DNA of 64,000 nt from Nocardia sp. CY41 (GCF_009829325.1 NZ_VUOS01000009.1:124001-188000), one strand, 5' to 3'. Counted from the stretch's first letter, positions 24,501 through 30,387 are shown. Notes: generated by a model not told the origin, from the sequence alone. Numbers and translations are program-made.

Positions 24501-27500
24501 GCAAATCCGTTCCGACGGAAGCCAGGTCGCGAAGTCGATGTTCGATCTCGTCCGGGTCGGTCGGCCGCGGAGTCAGGTCGAGACCGGCGACGACCTCTTC
24601 GGCGGACAGGACGACCTGTACGCCCTCGCCGTTCACGGCGGGATAGACGGTACGCAGCGATTCGTGCCGATCGATCACGTCGGTCAGCGCGGCCCGCAAC
24701 GCCGCGGCGTCCAGACGCCCGGTCAGCTGCACGATCAGCGGAATGTTGTAGGCGGCCGAGGTGGGGTCGGTCTGGTTGACCAGCCACATCCTGTTCTGCG
24801 CGGGCGCCAGCGGAATGGGCTCGGGCCGGGGCGCCGCCACCCGCAGCACGGGCCTGCCGGAACTGCTTCCGGCCTCGAGATGCGCGGCCAGTTCCGCGAC
24901 GGTCTGCTTGACGAACAGGTCGCGCACCGACATGTCGCACCGGGTCACCTCAGCGATGCGCACGGCCGCGCTGGTCGCGGTGATCGAGTTGCCGCCGAGT
25001 TCGAAGAAGCTGTCGAACACGCCCACCCGGTCGGTGCCGAGAACTTCCGCGAAGACGTCCGCGATCGACTCCTCGACGACCGTGCGGGGCGCGACGTAAG
25101 CCGCGGCCGAATCGAAGACCGGCTCGGGAAGCGCGCGGTAGTCCACTTTGCCGTTCACGGTCAGCGGCACCGCGTCGATCACGACGACGCTCGACGGCAC
25201 CATGTACTCCGGCAGTCGCCCGCCGACGTGGGTATGCAAGGCGTCCGGATCCACGTCGGCGCCGACGGCGGGCACGACGTATCCGACCAGCCGGGCGGCC
25301 TCCGTGCCGGGCAGGTGCACAACGACGACCGCCGCGGCGACGGCGCCGTGCGACAGCAGTGCGTTGCGGATCTCGTCCAGCTCGATCCGGAACCCGCGCA
25401 ACTGCACCTGCTGGTCGGCGCGGCCGCGATATTCCAGCTCGCCTCGGTGATTCCAGCGCGCCACGTCACCGCTGCGGTAGAGGCGCTCGCCCGGCTGTCC
25501 GAAGGGATCGGCGACGAAACGCCCCGCGCTCAGCGCGGGCCGTTCGAGGTAGCCGCGAGCGAGCTGTGTTCCAGCGACGTAGATTTCGCCCCAGGCTCCG
25601 AGCGGGCACGGGCGCAAACGCTCGTCGAGGACATACGTGCGCAAGCCCGGCAATGCCGGGCCGACCGTGCTCGGTGCGCCCGGAACGGCGATGTCGGCGG
25701 TGAGACCGGTATAGGTGACGAAGACGGTGGTTTCGGTGATCCCGTAGCTGTTGGCCAGCACCGGCAGCTCCGGATTGTGCTCGTACCAGTCGGCCAACCC
25801 GGCGGGATCGAGGGCCTCACCCGACAGGACGACCAGGCGCAGCGACAGCTCGCCGTCCGGCTGACCGGCGTGCGTGTACCGCTGTCGCGCGGCCGCGAAC
25901 TGGTAGAACGCCGACGGCGTCTGACTGAAGACCGTGACCCGCTCGCGCGCCGCGAGCCGCACCATGTCGTCCGGCGAGCGGCTGGTGAGACCGTCCACGA
26001 CGACGATGCGGCCGCCGCTGACCAGCGGACCGAAGATCTCCCACACCGAGTAGTCGAAGGCGAAGGAGTGGAACAGCGTCCACACGTCGTCGGAACGGAT
26101 GCCGATCTCGGCGCACGAGTTCACCAGGTAGGTCGACACGGCCCGGTGGGTGATCGAGACGCCCTTCGGTCGGCCGGTCGATCCGGACGTGTAGATGACA
26201 TAGGCGAGGTGGTCGGGGCGCAGCACGCCCACCCGATCGGCATCGGTGATCGGGTCCGCGGCTTCCTCGGCGGCGAGGACGTCCTCGAACAGCACGACGC
26301 GGCCGGGATCGCCCGGCACGTGCTCGCGCATGTCCCGCTTGGTCACCACCGCAATCGGGTTCGCGTCGCCCAGCACGTATTCGAGCCGCTCGGCGGGATG
26401 GGCGGTGTCCAGCGGAAGGTACCCGGCGCCGGATTTCAGTACGCCGAGCACCGCGACGATCAGATCGGCATCGCGTGGCAGCGCGATGGCCACCAGCGTT
26501 TCCGGCCCCGCACCGAGCGCGATGAGCCTGCGCGCGAACCGGTTGGAGCGTTCGTCGAGTTCGCGGTAGGTGAGGGTGATGTCGTCGAATGTCACGGCGA
26601 CCGAGGACGGCGTGGCCGCCGCCTGTCGTGTCAGCAGATCCACCAATGTGGCCGAGGGTGATTCGCCGTCGCGGCCCGCGAGTTCCTCGACGATGCGCAG
26701 TTCCTCGGCGGGGCCCACGAGCGGGATGTCGCCGATGCGAGCGTCCAGGGGCGAGTCCATCATCCGGTGCAGGAAATCGAGGAACCGGTCGGCGTGCGAC
26801 TCGAGTTCTTCCTGCCCGTAGAGGTTCGGATTGCCGTGCAGTTCGATGAGCAGTGGCGCGTCCGCGCCCGAGCGGTACAGGTTCAGCTGCAGATCGTCGA
26901 GTGCGCCGGAGGTCAGCGCGCGATAGCGGCCGACGGCCGAGCCGAGCCGAATCTCCGAATCGAAGAACAGGATGTTCACGATCGGGCCGAACGAGTTCGC
27001 GGACGAGTCGATCGCGGCCGACTCGCGGCGCAGGTCCTCGAACCGGTACAGCTGGTGACGCATGGCCGCGACCAGCTCGGACACCGACGCGCGGACCAGC
27101 TCCTCCACGGTGGTCGAATGGTGTACGGCGAAGCGGATCGGCACCATGTTCGCCAGCATCGCGGCGGCATTGCGCAGGCGCTTGGTCACCCGGGCGGTCA
27201 CCGGCAGCGACAGCACGACATCCTCGGTGCCGGTCATCCGGGCGAGGAACGCGGCGAACGCCGCGATCACCACCTGCGCGGCGGACGCGTTCACCTCCTC
27301 GGCGTAGCGGTCGAGCCGATCGGACAGTTGTGCGGGCAGCTGCAAACCGGCCACGCGGTCGACCTTGCCGGAACGGGCCGTGCGGCCGGACAGGCTGACC
27401 GGCTTCGGCAGGTCGGAAACCTTGTTCAGCCAATACGCTTTGTCCGCCTCGTATCGCGAGCTGGCGCGATAGGCGTGCTCCGCCTCGACGATGTCGTGCA

Positions 27501-28047
27501 GGCTCGCCGCGTCCAGTCGGGTCGGCGGCCTGCCCTCCAGCAGGGCGTTGTAATGCTCGGCCATCCGGGTCAAGCTGTTGAAGGCGCCGTACCCATCGAT
27601 CACCAAATGGTGCGCGCGGCCGTACCAGAAGTAGTGGTCTTCGCCGACCCGGATCAGCCTCGTCTCGGTGAGCCGGTCACGACTCAGATCGACTGCCTTG
27701 GTGTTGTAGTCGCGGCGCATCCACTCCATCGCCGTCGCGACCGGATCCTCCGCATCGCTGAAATCCAGCACCGGCTCGTCATAGATGATGCCGCGGTCGA
27801 CGAATTGATAGGGGCGGCCGTCGGATTCGACCACGCGCACCACCAGCGACTCGGTTTCGTGACCGCCGTCGTTCACCGCCCGGGTGAACGCGTCGTAGTC
27901 CACCGGGCCCTCGATCTCGACGCAATGTGCGATGTTGACAGCCGGTCCACCGGGCACATGGTCCGCAAGCCACATGCCGTACTGCGCACTCGAGAGCGGA
28001 ATCAGCCCCAGATCGCCGTCGGCGGTTCCGTCTGACTTCAGATTCAT
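3589..28047 (-). CDS. Seven-module non-ribosomal peptide synthetase with terminal thioesterase
   Basis: An 8152-residue single-chain NRPS. Domain order: C-A-T (about 1-1055), C-A-T (to 2105), C-A-T (to 3165), C-A-T (to 4235), C-A-T-E (to 5730), C-A-T (to 6810), C-A-T-TE. Carrier serines are at 1021, 2072, 3134, 4197, 5255, 6775 and 7841; condensation HH motifs at 146, 1208, 2255, 3320, 4383, 5926 and 6958; epimerase HHLAVDG at 5443; thioesterase GWSLGG Ser7970. Module 5 has the LGGDS carrier motif typical before an epimerase, and the next C domain looks DCL-type. Specificity residues aligned by hand: DYWSVSSVF, DALFVGGIM, DLWDLILVS, DIWHFAWVV, DALFAGIIV, DVLFMGGIL and DFWSVGMVH; the last is close to the threonine code, the others are not confidently assignable. 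The first C domain resembles EntF/DhbF initiating domains. Ribosome site AAGGGGA lies 6 nt before the ATG. Confidence 0.95.
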   Translation of the reverse strand: MNLKSDGTADGDLGLIPLSSAQYGMWLADHVPGGPAVNIAHCVEIEGPVDYDAFTRAVNDGGHETESLVVRVVESDGRPYQFVDRGIIYDEPVLDFSDAEDPVATAMEWMRRDYNTKAVDLSRDRLTETRLIRVGEDHYFWYGRAHHLVIDGYGAFNSLTRMAEHYNALLEGRPPTRLDAASLHDIVEAEHAYRASSRYEADKAYWLNKVSDLPKPVSLSGRTARSGKVDRVAGLQLPAQLSDRLDRYAEEVNASAAQVVIAAFAAFLARMTGTEDVVLSLPVTARVTKRLRNAAAMLANMVPIRFAVHHSTTVEELVRASVSELVAAMRHQLYRFEDLRRESAAIDSSANSFGPIVNILFFDSEIRLGSAVGRYRALTSGALDDLQLNLYRSGADAPLLIELHGNPNLYGQEELESHADRFLDFLHRMMDSPLDARIGDIPLVGPAEELRIVEELAGRDGESPSATLVDLLTRQAAATPSSVAVTFDDITLTYRELDERSNRFARRLIALGAGPETLVAIALPRDADLIVAVLGVLKSGAGYLPLDTAHPAERLEYVLGDANPIAVVTKRDMREHVPGDPGRVVLFEDVLAAEEAADPITDADRVGVLRPDHLAYVIYTSGSTGRPKGVSITHRAVSTYLVNSCAEIGIRSDDVWTLFHSFAFDYSVWEIFGPLVSGGRIVVVDGLTSRSPDDMVRLAARERVTVFSQTPSAFYQFAAARQRYTHAGQPDGELSLRLVVLSGEALDPAGLADWYEHNPELPVLANSYGITETTVFVTYTGLTADIAVPGAPSTVGPALPGLRTYVLDERLRPCPLGAWGEIYVAGTQLARGYLERPALSAGRFVADPFGQPGERLYRSGDVARWNHRGELEYRGRADQQVQLRGFRIELDEIRNALLSHGAVAAAVVVVHLPGTEAARLVGYVVPAVGADVDPDALHTHVGGRLPEYMVPSSVVVIDAVPLTVNGKVDYRALPEPVFDSAAAYVAPRTVVEESIADVFAEVLGTDRVGVFDSFFELGGNSITATSAAVRIAEVTRCDMSVRDLFVKQTVAELAAHLEAGSSSGRPVLRVAAPRPEPIPLAPAQNRMWLVNQTDPTSAAYNIPLIVQLTGRLDAAALRAALTDVIDRHESLRTVYPAVNGEGVQVVLSAEEVVAGLDLTPRPTDPDEIEHRLRDLASVGTDLRERAPIRVALLATADRSRHVLAVILHHICCDGSSLQPLAADVAVAYEARVQGKTPDWEPLTVQYADYSVWHRSLLGDPDDPDSRAARQLRYWSERLAGMPPVLELPADRPRPPRQSMRGDVADTVIPAETFAGIERLARAANVTTFMVVHAALAVLLARMSGSADVTIGTPVAGRGERALEPLIGMFVNTVPLRTEVSSDESFTEFLTRVKGIDVDAFANSDLPYERVVDELHPKRSLAYAPLCQVYLAFENMGRASLELSELTVELLDPGAEPAKVDIIVTVAENTAAGGDVALRINYATDLFDRETVEEFAERLNRILDAFVANPRARVGDVDLLSGVERLGLVPASGGRAEKPRVLADVLLVGERTAPAVVAGNRVLTYGELDEWSNRLARVLIDWGVGPGDQVALAMGRSVEFVVGVWAVARAGAAFVPVDPRYPAERVAHMIADSNVDVALSIEASHALLPGHVRQLVLDHPATEAFLAAYSCAAVTDADRLRACRVADAAYVVYTSGSTGKPKGVAVTHEGLANFAIEQRERYRVDRRSRVLQVAAPGFDAVMLELLMAHANGAVLVVSPPEVFAGAQLSELIRAQEVSHAFVTPSVLATMSPAGLDSLQVLVAGGEAVSAETVAVWAPGRRLHNGYGPTETTIMVAISDPLCVGDPVTIGGPIRGVDAVVLDERLRPVPVGVTGQLYVSGVQLSRGYLNRPASTAVTFVANPYGPAGTRMYGTGDLARWTAEHTLEYLGRTDFQVKIRGQRIELGEIEAVLAGHSAVAAAVVVGVHAESGSRLAAYVVPADGSVDTAELTDYAAQRLPSHMVPDTVMVLDTLPLSSVGKVDRAALPEPEFAPGVEFVPPRNATEQIVADICAGVLGIDRVGVLDSFFDLGGNSLSATRAAAQLSGAFGVEVPLRAIFETPTIGALAERLRSADAATRPPLVPQERPDRLPLSPAQARMWFLNQFDTSSAVYNIPLVVRMSGDLDVTAMHAAIADVLERHEALRTVYPDSDSGPHQVIVPVEAALRPLTPVTVAAEEIEASVAAEVTTGFDVTTEVPLRVALLRSAPDDHSLVLVVHHISFDGSSLAPLAADLMTAYRARVRREAPQWAPLPVQYADYALWQRKLLGSEDDPHSPTVAQTNYWLAALAGLPEVLDLPTDRPRPAKQSFRGATVSATLPADLHREVVALARRHDATVFMVMHAAYAALLARLSGTGDIAVGTPIAGRGEPGLDGLVGMFVNTLVLRTHIAPGASFVRILDQVRATDLAAFENADIPFERLVEVLNPPRSTAHAPLTQVGFSFQNIEIPTVRFEGLTVSAQMADPSVAKYDLHLNLVDALAPDGEPGDMAVEFGYATDLFDESTITAMFDRYLLLLRAIVLDPTRAIGDIDLLTEPEAQHIAQRSSGAITQAPAVTIADLFAAQAAATPEHTAVVDAAGGARLDYREFAARVNALARALIRRGIGPETVVAVAMRRSVDLLTTLYAIHAAGAAYLPLDPDHPVDRVRAVVSDARPVAILTRPDDRASLPGDVPAWTLGDLEAERLDASAVTDADRTRPLRPDDLAYVIYTSGSTGVPKGVAIPHAAVVNQLRWMREHYRLGGDDVMLLRTPVTFDLSVWELFSALTCGAALVVAGPDAQSDPREVARLIADYRVTTVDFVPSLLSAFLEVAAPREFPTLRRVLCIGEALSAEIVRRFRDFSDARIDNLYGPTEAAVSVTAHRIDSVEGAAVPIGVPEANVTVHVLDGRLHPVPIGVTGELYLGGVQLARGYQDRRGLTAATFVADPFAGTHGARLYRTGDLVRWDEDGNLRYVGRADTQVKLRGLRIELGDIEAALVAHEQVHAAVAQVRVGGGEQRLVAYVVADAALDVRQVRTVLRDRLPAYMVPSSVTRIDSIPLNANGKVDYRALPEPDPSVQESEFRPPRGLVEQAIAAVFAELFDRPEIGADDDFFELGGNSLVATRALSRIGDVVDVTIPVRAIFEAPTVAGLAERIARLRAIPGLPAPTPVPRPERIPLSHAQTRMWFLNQFDPAAPGYVVPLAIRLEGELDLAALTAAVGDVVERHESLRTMYPAVDGTPTQVVLNAEDVLARCDLTPQAVGERELPHRLAEFCGTGFDVAAGVPLRVALYQLSDEAWTLALAAHHISCDGFSVAPLATDLVTAYRARSGGTAPDWAPLAVQFADYALWQRAVLGSVDDPDSFVGRDIAYWRTRLAGVPDLLELPTDRPRPIEQSQRGAVIQVAIPGELQGRVESLARRAGATTFMVVHAALAVLLSRLSGSDDITVGVPHAGRGDRSLDHLVGMFVNTLVMRTRISLDQTFASLLDDVRRSDIEAFDHATVPFEQLVDALNPVRSTAHTPLFQVLLAYQNMARARVELPGLTVENVDPGDSAAIYDLLLMISEGHGTHNEPTGMTLRLTYAMDLFDEDTVRRFADRFVRVLDAAARDAEATVGALGLLDEAERSQVLERWNDTGGSAAGGRTLVDVFDEQVARTPDGTALRLPDGSTSTYRDFDANVNRLARWLIARGAGPETVVAVAIRRSAELVTALYAVVKAGAAFLPIDPDHPSSRIAHVLGAAGPLLVLTTASDGDGLPDEFEYAPIDRLDVTSLSGARITDTERRTPLRPNHLAYVLFTSGSTGVPKGVALTHAATVSQLAWAQRQWPHSASDAVLHKTPITFDIAVWELFWPLQTGAHIVVAEPGGHRDPAYLAEIIARNEITTVHFVPSMLDVLLESAGVAELPSIRRVFVAGEALAQRTVDAAERVFAHAELVNWYGPAEAEVVTAQRCTPHATTAATVPIGAPAAGMKAYVLDARLRPVPIGVVGELYVSGVQLARGYHARADLTCGAFVANPFGAAGERLYRTGDLVRWRKTGELEYLGRSDFQVKVRGQRVEPGDIESALRAVAQVARAVAIVTTERIIGYVTLAPGAVTDGRAIREQLTRTLPSYLVPDAVQVLDAMPLTANGKLDRSALPRPVFDVGDAFVSPRTDAEAVLARLVADLTGADRVSVTANLFEIGVNSLSAAQLAARAQAAVGVDVGIRDVFDAPTIAALAERISARTRSTAVALTARRRAGAVPLAAAQRRIWFLNQFDTASSAYNICFAARLTGPLDTDALRAAFLDVVTRHEPLRTVYPLIDGEPHQVVRDVAAIGAEVALAADPVSGETELTERIRHAVEAGFDVAESTPVRARLYRTAPDTHALVVVVHHIAADGASMAPLARDVFAAYRARVSGHAPQWEPLAVQYADYAMWQQESLGAEDDPSSPIARQIEYWTDVLDGSPELLAMPTDRPRPATLSTDGGNIRFEMPARLHDAVVRLAHREGVTVFVVLHAALAILLAHTAHSDDITVGTPVAGRGRPELDDLVGMFVNTVVLRTRIDENRSFRELLGEVRDVDLEALANADLPYERLVDVIGRPRSTAYSPLFQVMFGLQNTRAARFELPGIGVEVLDPGIAQAKADLTVLVTERREGDQPAGIDGEIIYATDLFVESTAQALAERFVRVLEAVVTDPARPIGRIGLLSEADAERLVPVRGIEGAQPCLLPDLLATAVAAAPAATALIGDTETLTYAELDSRANRLARGLLARGAGPGVFVALAVPRSVDYHVAMWAIVKTGATFVPVDLRYPVERIAHMVSDSGAGIGITLATTRAALPDSVDWLMLDEARTAEVIAAQPDKPVTDAERGRVLRVEDAAYLIYTSGSTGTPKGVVVTHAGLANFAAEQRDRYRVDGTSRVLQVAAPAFDAVLLEALMAHAACAALVVSPPEVFGGPDLAELIRTHQVSHAFLTPSVLATMSPAGLESVRMLAVGGEMVPAELIATWAPGRRLHNIYGPTETTIVITMSDPVQPGDPIAIGGPIRGAEAVVLDARLRPVPVGVAGELYLAGAQLARGYLNRRAVTAGAFVANPYGAPGARMYRTGDIVRWTAQRTLEYVGRSDFQIKIRGQRIELGEIDAALLTYPKVAAAVTVSRTGPGGQPLLAAYIVTDAGADVNPDAVLEHVASALPAHMVPSVVTVLDRMPITSTGKVDRKALPEPVFRVTDDDGQTAATELERTVAAAFADVLGIESVGVTTSFFSLGGDSILSIQLASRLKSAGVVVTARDIFEHKTVRGLARVAAAAERVSLAELPGGGVGRVPFTPVVAWFTERLGAAPRFAQSMLVRLPREARVEDVTVTVQAVLRQHDMLRARLRDQWLEVPPDSAADAGDVVFARTFRAHEKPGSDGFTAVAEAALAEASDRLDPAAGRMVQVVCLLPESGVEAEARALVVVHHLAVDGVSWRILIPDFATAWQQVTQGRAVELPAQGTSMRRWAHAVADAAAARAGEFELWHRMGTAPDPLLGSAVLDPAVDVQSTVRHLTVSLPTDVTSALLDVVPKAAHGSVDDALLAALAVATTRWRHRRGVAHAGVKVLLEGHGRAEQIAEGADVSRTVGWFTNTYPVALDLNGVETDDPRAAVKAVKEQLRGIPDKGIGYGLLRYLHADTAERLAALPEPQISFNNLGRVGVDLTALSELAWIPTDEPFDRRGAFDPDMPAAAALTIDVNIVDTEAGPRLSAQVGYASRLLGHDDVTELVDAWVDAVTAIAEAARADADWGFSPADVPLVAVTQSDLDAFADRYGALGDVWSLAPLQAGLLFHAELAAGDLDVYTAQSTLALAGVLDEDRLERSAAALLQRHPNLRAAFVRTVEGVPAQVIPAAAVVRWRRVDLRDSTTTPEELIAAERAVPFDPADPPLLRFLFVQVGPQDYRLVLTAHHLLLDGWSLPLLWRELIGLYAVSARAELLPAAASYRGYLEWLDRREPSIGLEVWRDALRDFTEPTMVADTRTHTTVGIPVDLAVELDRAVTAELVEFARARAVTMATIVQFAWAVVLGNLLGVERVVFGSTVSGRPADLPGVESMIGLFINTIPVAVHVPRDATVADALWRLQADNTRLLDHHDVELPRILSEADAGPLFDTLVVFESYPVDSSGLGDADIDGMRVVAADGSDAAHYPITVQAHQTDRLHVRIRYQRTRVDDRTAAGLAARMETVLRAVTADPGARLGALDLLTAAERRALVPATGGPAEAPRVLAELLASGVAVDPAAAAVVSAERTLSYAELDAWSNRVARGLIDWGVGPGDQVALALARSVDLVVGMWAVAKTGAAFLPVDPRNPAERVAHMVADSQVRVAVTVSASRELVADPVRRLVLDDPEIGKAIEARSSAAVTDRDRLRTPHFRDAAYVLYTSGSTGTPKGVAVTHEGLANFAAVQRERFGADNRSRVLNASAPGFDVVVLELLLAHTNGAVLVVPPPEVFGGPDLAEFIRAQRVSHSFMTPSVLSTMSPEGLDSLRVLMAGGEAVTPEIVTQWSPGRRLLNGYGPTETTILAGISDPLHPGETVTIGGPISGVEAVVLDAWLRPVPVGVVGELYLAGVQLARGYVNRPVATSGAFVANPFGAPGSRMYRTGDLARWTPEHSVEYLGRSDFQVKIRGQRIELGEIEAVLAAQPGVEHAVVVLRKDERGIGRLAGYLVGADGLDPEEVRTAARLRLPAHMVPDVCTVLPEFPLTRTGKLDRLALPAPEFTAVRAWTAPRTETERQVADVFGNVLDLDRVGATDSFFDLGGNSLSATRVTAQLSTALGVSVGVRDLFEAPTVAELAARLDTSERAVRVPLVARTRPALVPLSMAQQRMWFLNQLDTAVGAYNIPLVIRLKGELDLDALRRACALVIARHESLRTKFPMTDGTPHQVVVPVEEVPAGLDAVEVETERLMERVLATVSASFDVTQAPPVRAELFRLGEDEHVLVIAVHHICADGQSMLPLARDVAMAYQASKQGTPPLWPALAVQYADYTLWQRDVLGDEHDPGSVLSQQLRFWKDTLGGLPELLELPTDLPRPPVASMRGRTVDFAISAALQERIGAVARTANATVFMVLHAALAILLSRLAGVGDVAVGTPVAGRGERELDDLIGMFVNTLVLRSRVSSRQSFAELLAATRETDLAAFAHADVPFEQVVEALNPPRSTAHLPLYQVTLDVQNLSKAALELPGLIVEPVENGFEPAQADLNLNLVERSGIQGQPDGIRGRLTYATDLFVEETMTRFAQAYVRILEEVTADTAVAVGDIDLVDAGERRAVLDAAGDAGVAVPETTLAELFATQAAARPDAVAVSDGRAQLTYAELDRRAAAVAARLTELGVAPESLVAVALPRSTDLVVGLLGVVRAGAGYLPLDVAYPPERLRFMLDDARPSAVLTTAGMSAAVPDCAAPVLLLEDCDDASDPVVSSARPGNIAYVIYTSGSTGRPKGVTVGHREAVTLFTNAAERFDLGPDDVWTMFHSYAFDFAVWEIWGALLSGGKVVVVDYDTSRSPESFVEVVAREGVTVLSQTPSAFYGFADAERRYRDAGCPAGDLALRYVVFGGEALDASRLDDWFAAHAPGSPRLVNMYGITETTVHVTFSEVTPARAAAAGIGAPLPGLRVYVLDDRLRPVPIGVAGEIYVAGDQLSRGYLGAQALTASRFVANPFDLDGARLYRSGDVGRWRRSASGLELAYAGRADAQVQLRGFRIELGEVESALLRHPLVTQAAAAVHRHDRGVDQLIGYVVGGERIDPAEVRETAAEVLASYMVPAAIMVLPALPLTVNGKLDRKALPAPEFEESTAAFAAPRTHTEKVISDVYAHVLGVRRVGATDGFFDLGGNSLLATMVVTELRGRGVTIQLPWMFDDATPRALAARADGAAGGSGLQVLLPLRAQGTKPAVFAVHPAGGLAWFYGGVVEHLHKDRPVYGLQDPHVVAGEPGAHSVDELAERYVAEIRRLQPSGPYHLLGWSLGGAIAHAVAVRLQREGQRVGMLAMMDSAVGDSEALAASMNSTADEPAPGELMADLLGGWRELFDLSAEVTADTHEQAWAVIRAQVTATGMFTAEQVDRVMESFETATAIAEEYRPGVFDGDLVFFTAGKDRADRDAVVRTWRPFITGDLHNTVVDARHLELTNPHALAVIGPILERFLNEC

Positions 28048-29457
28048 CGCATGTCCCCTTATTCATACCCGGACGCGCGAAGGCATGACGGAAGCACGTC
28101 GGCTCTCCGCGTCCGAAATCTGGCTTATATAGGCACTTCGTGTACTAGGAAGCGGCGCTACCCCTGCGCTTCGCCGCCCCGTTCAGGTTTCGCGTGTAGC
28201 TCGATCCGCCGGTGCCCGACCTCCGATCGGCCTGCCTACGGCGACTCCCACACCTCCCGTTCGTCGGCATTTCCAGTCGTCTCAAAATCTGAAAACAGAA
28301 CTTTTGAACCTGCGGTGAAGCATCGACACACTGGCGGGACAAGCTATCTGACAGCAGCTCGGCTCAGTCTAGTGGAATCAAAGCTCCCAGCTCCGCACGG
28401 AAGCCGGGCGTTTCGAATCTCGGTGCACGCATTGCGGGCCATCGCACACCCAGGGCGATGCGACCCCCATGTGCCCGTATCGCACAAGGAAGTGCCTGAT
28501 GCCGAGGGGTGACTCCAGGTGGAGAGACCCGCGATCGGGCATCGTACATGCCGGGTCGGGGCCGGAATCAAGCCGGGATGGCCAACGCCGCGACACGAAG
28601 CGGGAAGCGACCCTCGACCGCCTGAGCTCCGGATCGTACATTGCCCGAAAAGAACGGAATCAGCAATAGGGCAATACACTGGCAATTGACCGTCGAAGCC
28701 CATCTCTGCGGCCAACCGATTATCACACTTCCGCTTTACTTGTATTTTCACCGTAGCGCCACTCGGGTACACAGAACTTATGCACCGCTCGGATGCTCAT
28801 ATACATACTTCCGGGCGGAATCATGCACGTATTGCGCGATATTCCCGTCGAGCGTCGTCCTCTTGTTCGGAACGATCTCGTCGGGCCGCGTCGCTTTCCG
28901 CGCTCGCCATCATCCCGGTTCGCCGAGCAGCCGAAGGCGCGCAGCCGTCGGGGAGGGGCCTGCGAATGACATCCGGCCGGTCAAACCACGGATTTACTCC
29001 GCCAACCGGATCGACGTCAGCATGACGGACACCGGCACCGCGGCCGGCGCGGACGACTTCGCGACTACATCGAGCGCGAGCGAGTCACCCTGGAGTGTCT
29101 TAATCCGCAGCGGAACTCGTACGTCGAACGAAGCCACGAGCGATCCTGTCGGATAGGTCGCGGAGGATTCTCGGGACGATGGTTCGGCAAATTCTGCCGA
29201 TGTCTCATGCCCACCACCTGGGACAAATCTCCGTGTCCAGGGGATGCGGAGACGTCCACCGGTCGCTTTTCGCACCCGAAAGTCCCCGCTGTTCCGATAT
29301 CGCGCACCCACCGCCGCCGAACCGATACGGAGGGCAGGCCATCGCCCCTGCGGCACAACGCCGCTGGTCCATGGTGATCCGGCGGCGGCCACGGCGAGTC
29401 GAGCTGGGCAGCCGTTCGCCCTCGGTCATCTGCCCGCCGGTCGGCGGGCGGCATCCG
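28048..29457. other. 1.4-kb lower-GC gap upstream of the seven-module NRPS
   Basis: No convincing gene is seen here. Open frames on both strands have third-position composition unlike the neighbours and no recognisable protein family. The part next to the NRPS must contain its promoter: on the minus strand a TATATA hexamer occurs at about 28129-28124, which would give a leader of roughly 75 bases, but no good -35 element pairs with it. The stretch 28640-28850 is visibly AT-richer than the window average. The right end (from about 29432) is the terminator of the stress-protein gene. Confidence 0.5.
29432..29449 (-). terminator. Hairpin after the universal stress protein gene
   Basis: GCCCGCCG (29432-29439) and CGGCGGGC (29442-29449) form a tight GC stem beginning 9 bp past the stop codon of the minus-strand stress-protein gene. 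In RNA the usable stem is about 7 bp with a GGTC loop. No T-run follows. Confidence 0.5.
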
Positions 29458-30387
29458 TCACCGTACGCGCACGACGATCAAAGGCACGTCCACCGAGTGC
29501 AACAACGTATTGCTGGTCGACCCGAGCAGCATGCTGGTGAACCCGCCTCGGCCATGACTGCCGACGACCACCAGCTGCGCGTTCGACGATTCGTCCAGCA
29601 GGGACCGACCAGGCCGGTCGGCTGTGACGACCCGCCGCACCGCGACGTCCGGATAGCGGTCGACCCACCCGGCGAGGCTCTCGGCCAGCACGGCCTCCGC
29701 CGATTCGCGGGCGGTGTCCCACCCCCGGACGGGCGCGTCCAGACCGCTGGTGTCGCTCCACGCGTGCAGCGCGATCACGTCGACTTTTCGCCGCGACGCC
29801 TCGTCGAACGCCAGCTCGATGGCAGCCGTACTGTTGTCGGTCCCGTCCACGCCCACCAGCACGGGCAGTTGCGCCGACACGGCGTCGATCGCCGAGATGC
29901 CATGGATCACCGCGACCGGGCATCGCGCGTGATGGGTGGTCGCGGTACTCACCGAGCCGAGCAGTCCGCGCTGGAACGCACCGAGTCCGCGGCTGCCCAC
30001 CACCAACATCCGCGCGCGCGAGGACCTTTCGATGAGAGTCGGAATGATCAGCTCGAACGTCAGCTCGGTGGTGATGGCGGGTTCGGCACCCGGCGCGGCC
30101 GTGCGCGCCACCCGTGTCGCCTCGGCGAGGATGCGCTCGCCGTCGCCGCGCAACCACTCCAGATCGGCCTCTCCCAGCGAGATCTCGGGCCCGGAGCCGG
30201 TCGGGATCGCCATCGAAGTGAGGATGTGCAGCGCACGGCCGTGCAGCGCGGCTTCGACTGCCGCCCAGGCGACCGCCTGATACGAGCTGGCCGAGCCGTC
30301 GACCGCGGCCAGCATCGGAGAGTCGAGATCTGTTGCGTGCGGGAGGTTCTCGATGTCCATGGGATCCTTCGGGTCTGCCGGGGTCAT
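29458..30387 (-). CDS. Tandem-domain universal stress protein
   Basis: A 309-residue protein with two Usp domains. Each carries the nucleotide-binding signature G-x2-G-x9-[17 protein letters not shown] in the first half and [15 protein letters not shown] near the C-terminus; each domain opens with a typical strand-plus-acid motif ([10 protein letters not shown] and [11 protein letters not shown]). Tandem Usp proteins of this size are induced in mycobacteria under hypoxia and nitric oxide as part of the DosR regulon (family knowledge). The ATG at 30387 overlaps the preceding gene's stop as ATGA, suggesting coupling; an alternative ATG at 30360 has a good AAGGA site 4 nt upstream and would remove nine residues. 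Part of the small dormancy-like group with the FMN protein and WS/DGAT enzyme. Confidence 0.88.
   Translation of the reverse strand: MTPADPKDPMDIENLPHATDLDSPMLAAVDGSASSYQAVAWAAVEAALHGRALHILTSMAIPTGSGPEISLGEADLEWLRGDGERILAEATRVARTAAPGAEPAITTELTFELIIPTLIERSSRARMLVVGSRGLGAFQRGLLGSVSTATTHHARCPVAVIHGISAIDAVSAQLPVLVGVDGTDNSTAAIELAFDEASRRKVDVIALHAWSDTSGLDAPVRGWDTARESAEAVLAESLAGWVDRYPDVAVRRVVTADRPGRSLLDESSNAQLVVVGSHGRGGFTSMLLGSTSNTLLHSVDVPLIVVRVR

Noticed and set aside
10831..26661. Further long plus-strand open frames (10831-15459, 16003-21609, 22051-26661)
   Set aside because: Same antisense shadow of the NRPS; low-complexity Arg/His/Gln-rich sequence without family motifs.
28641..29392. Candidate genes in the gap (plus 28641-29156, minus 28994-29392)
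   Set aside because: No ribosome sites, no family resemblance, and third-position composition unlike the real genes around them.
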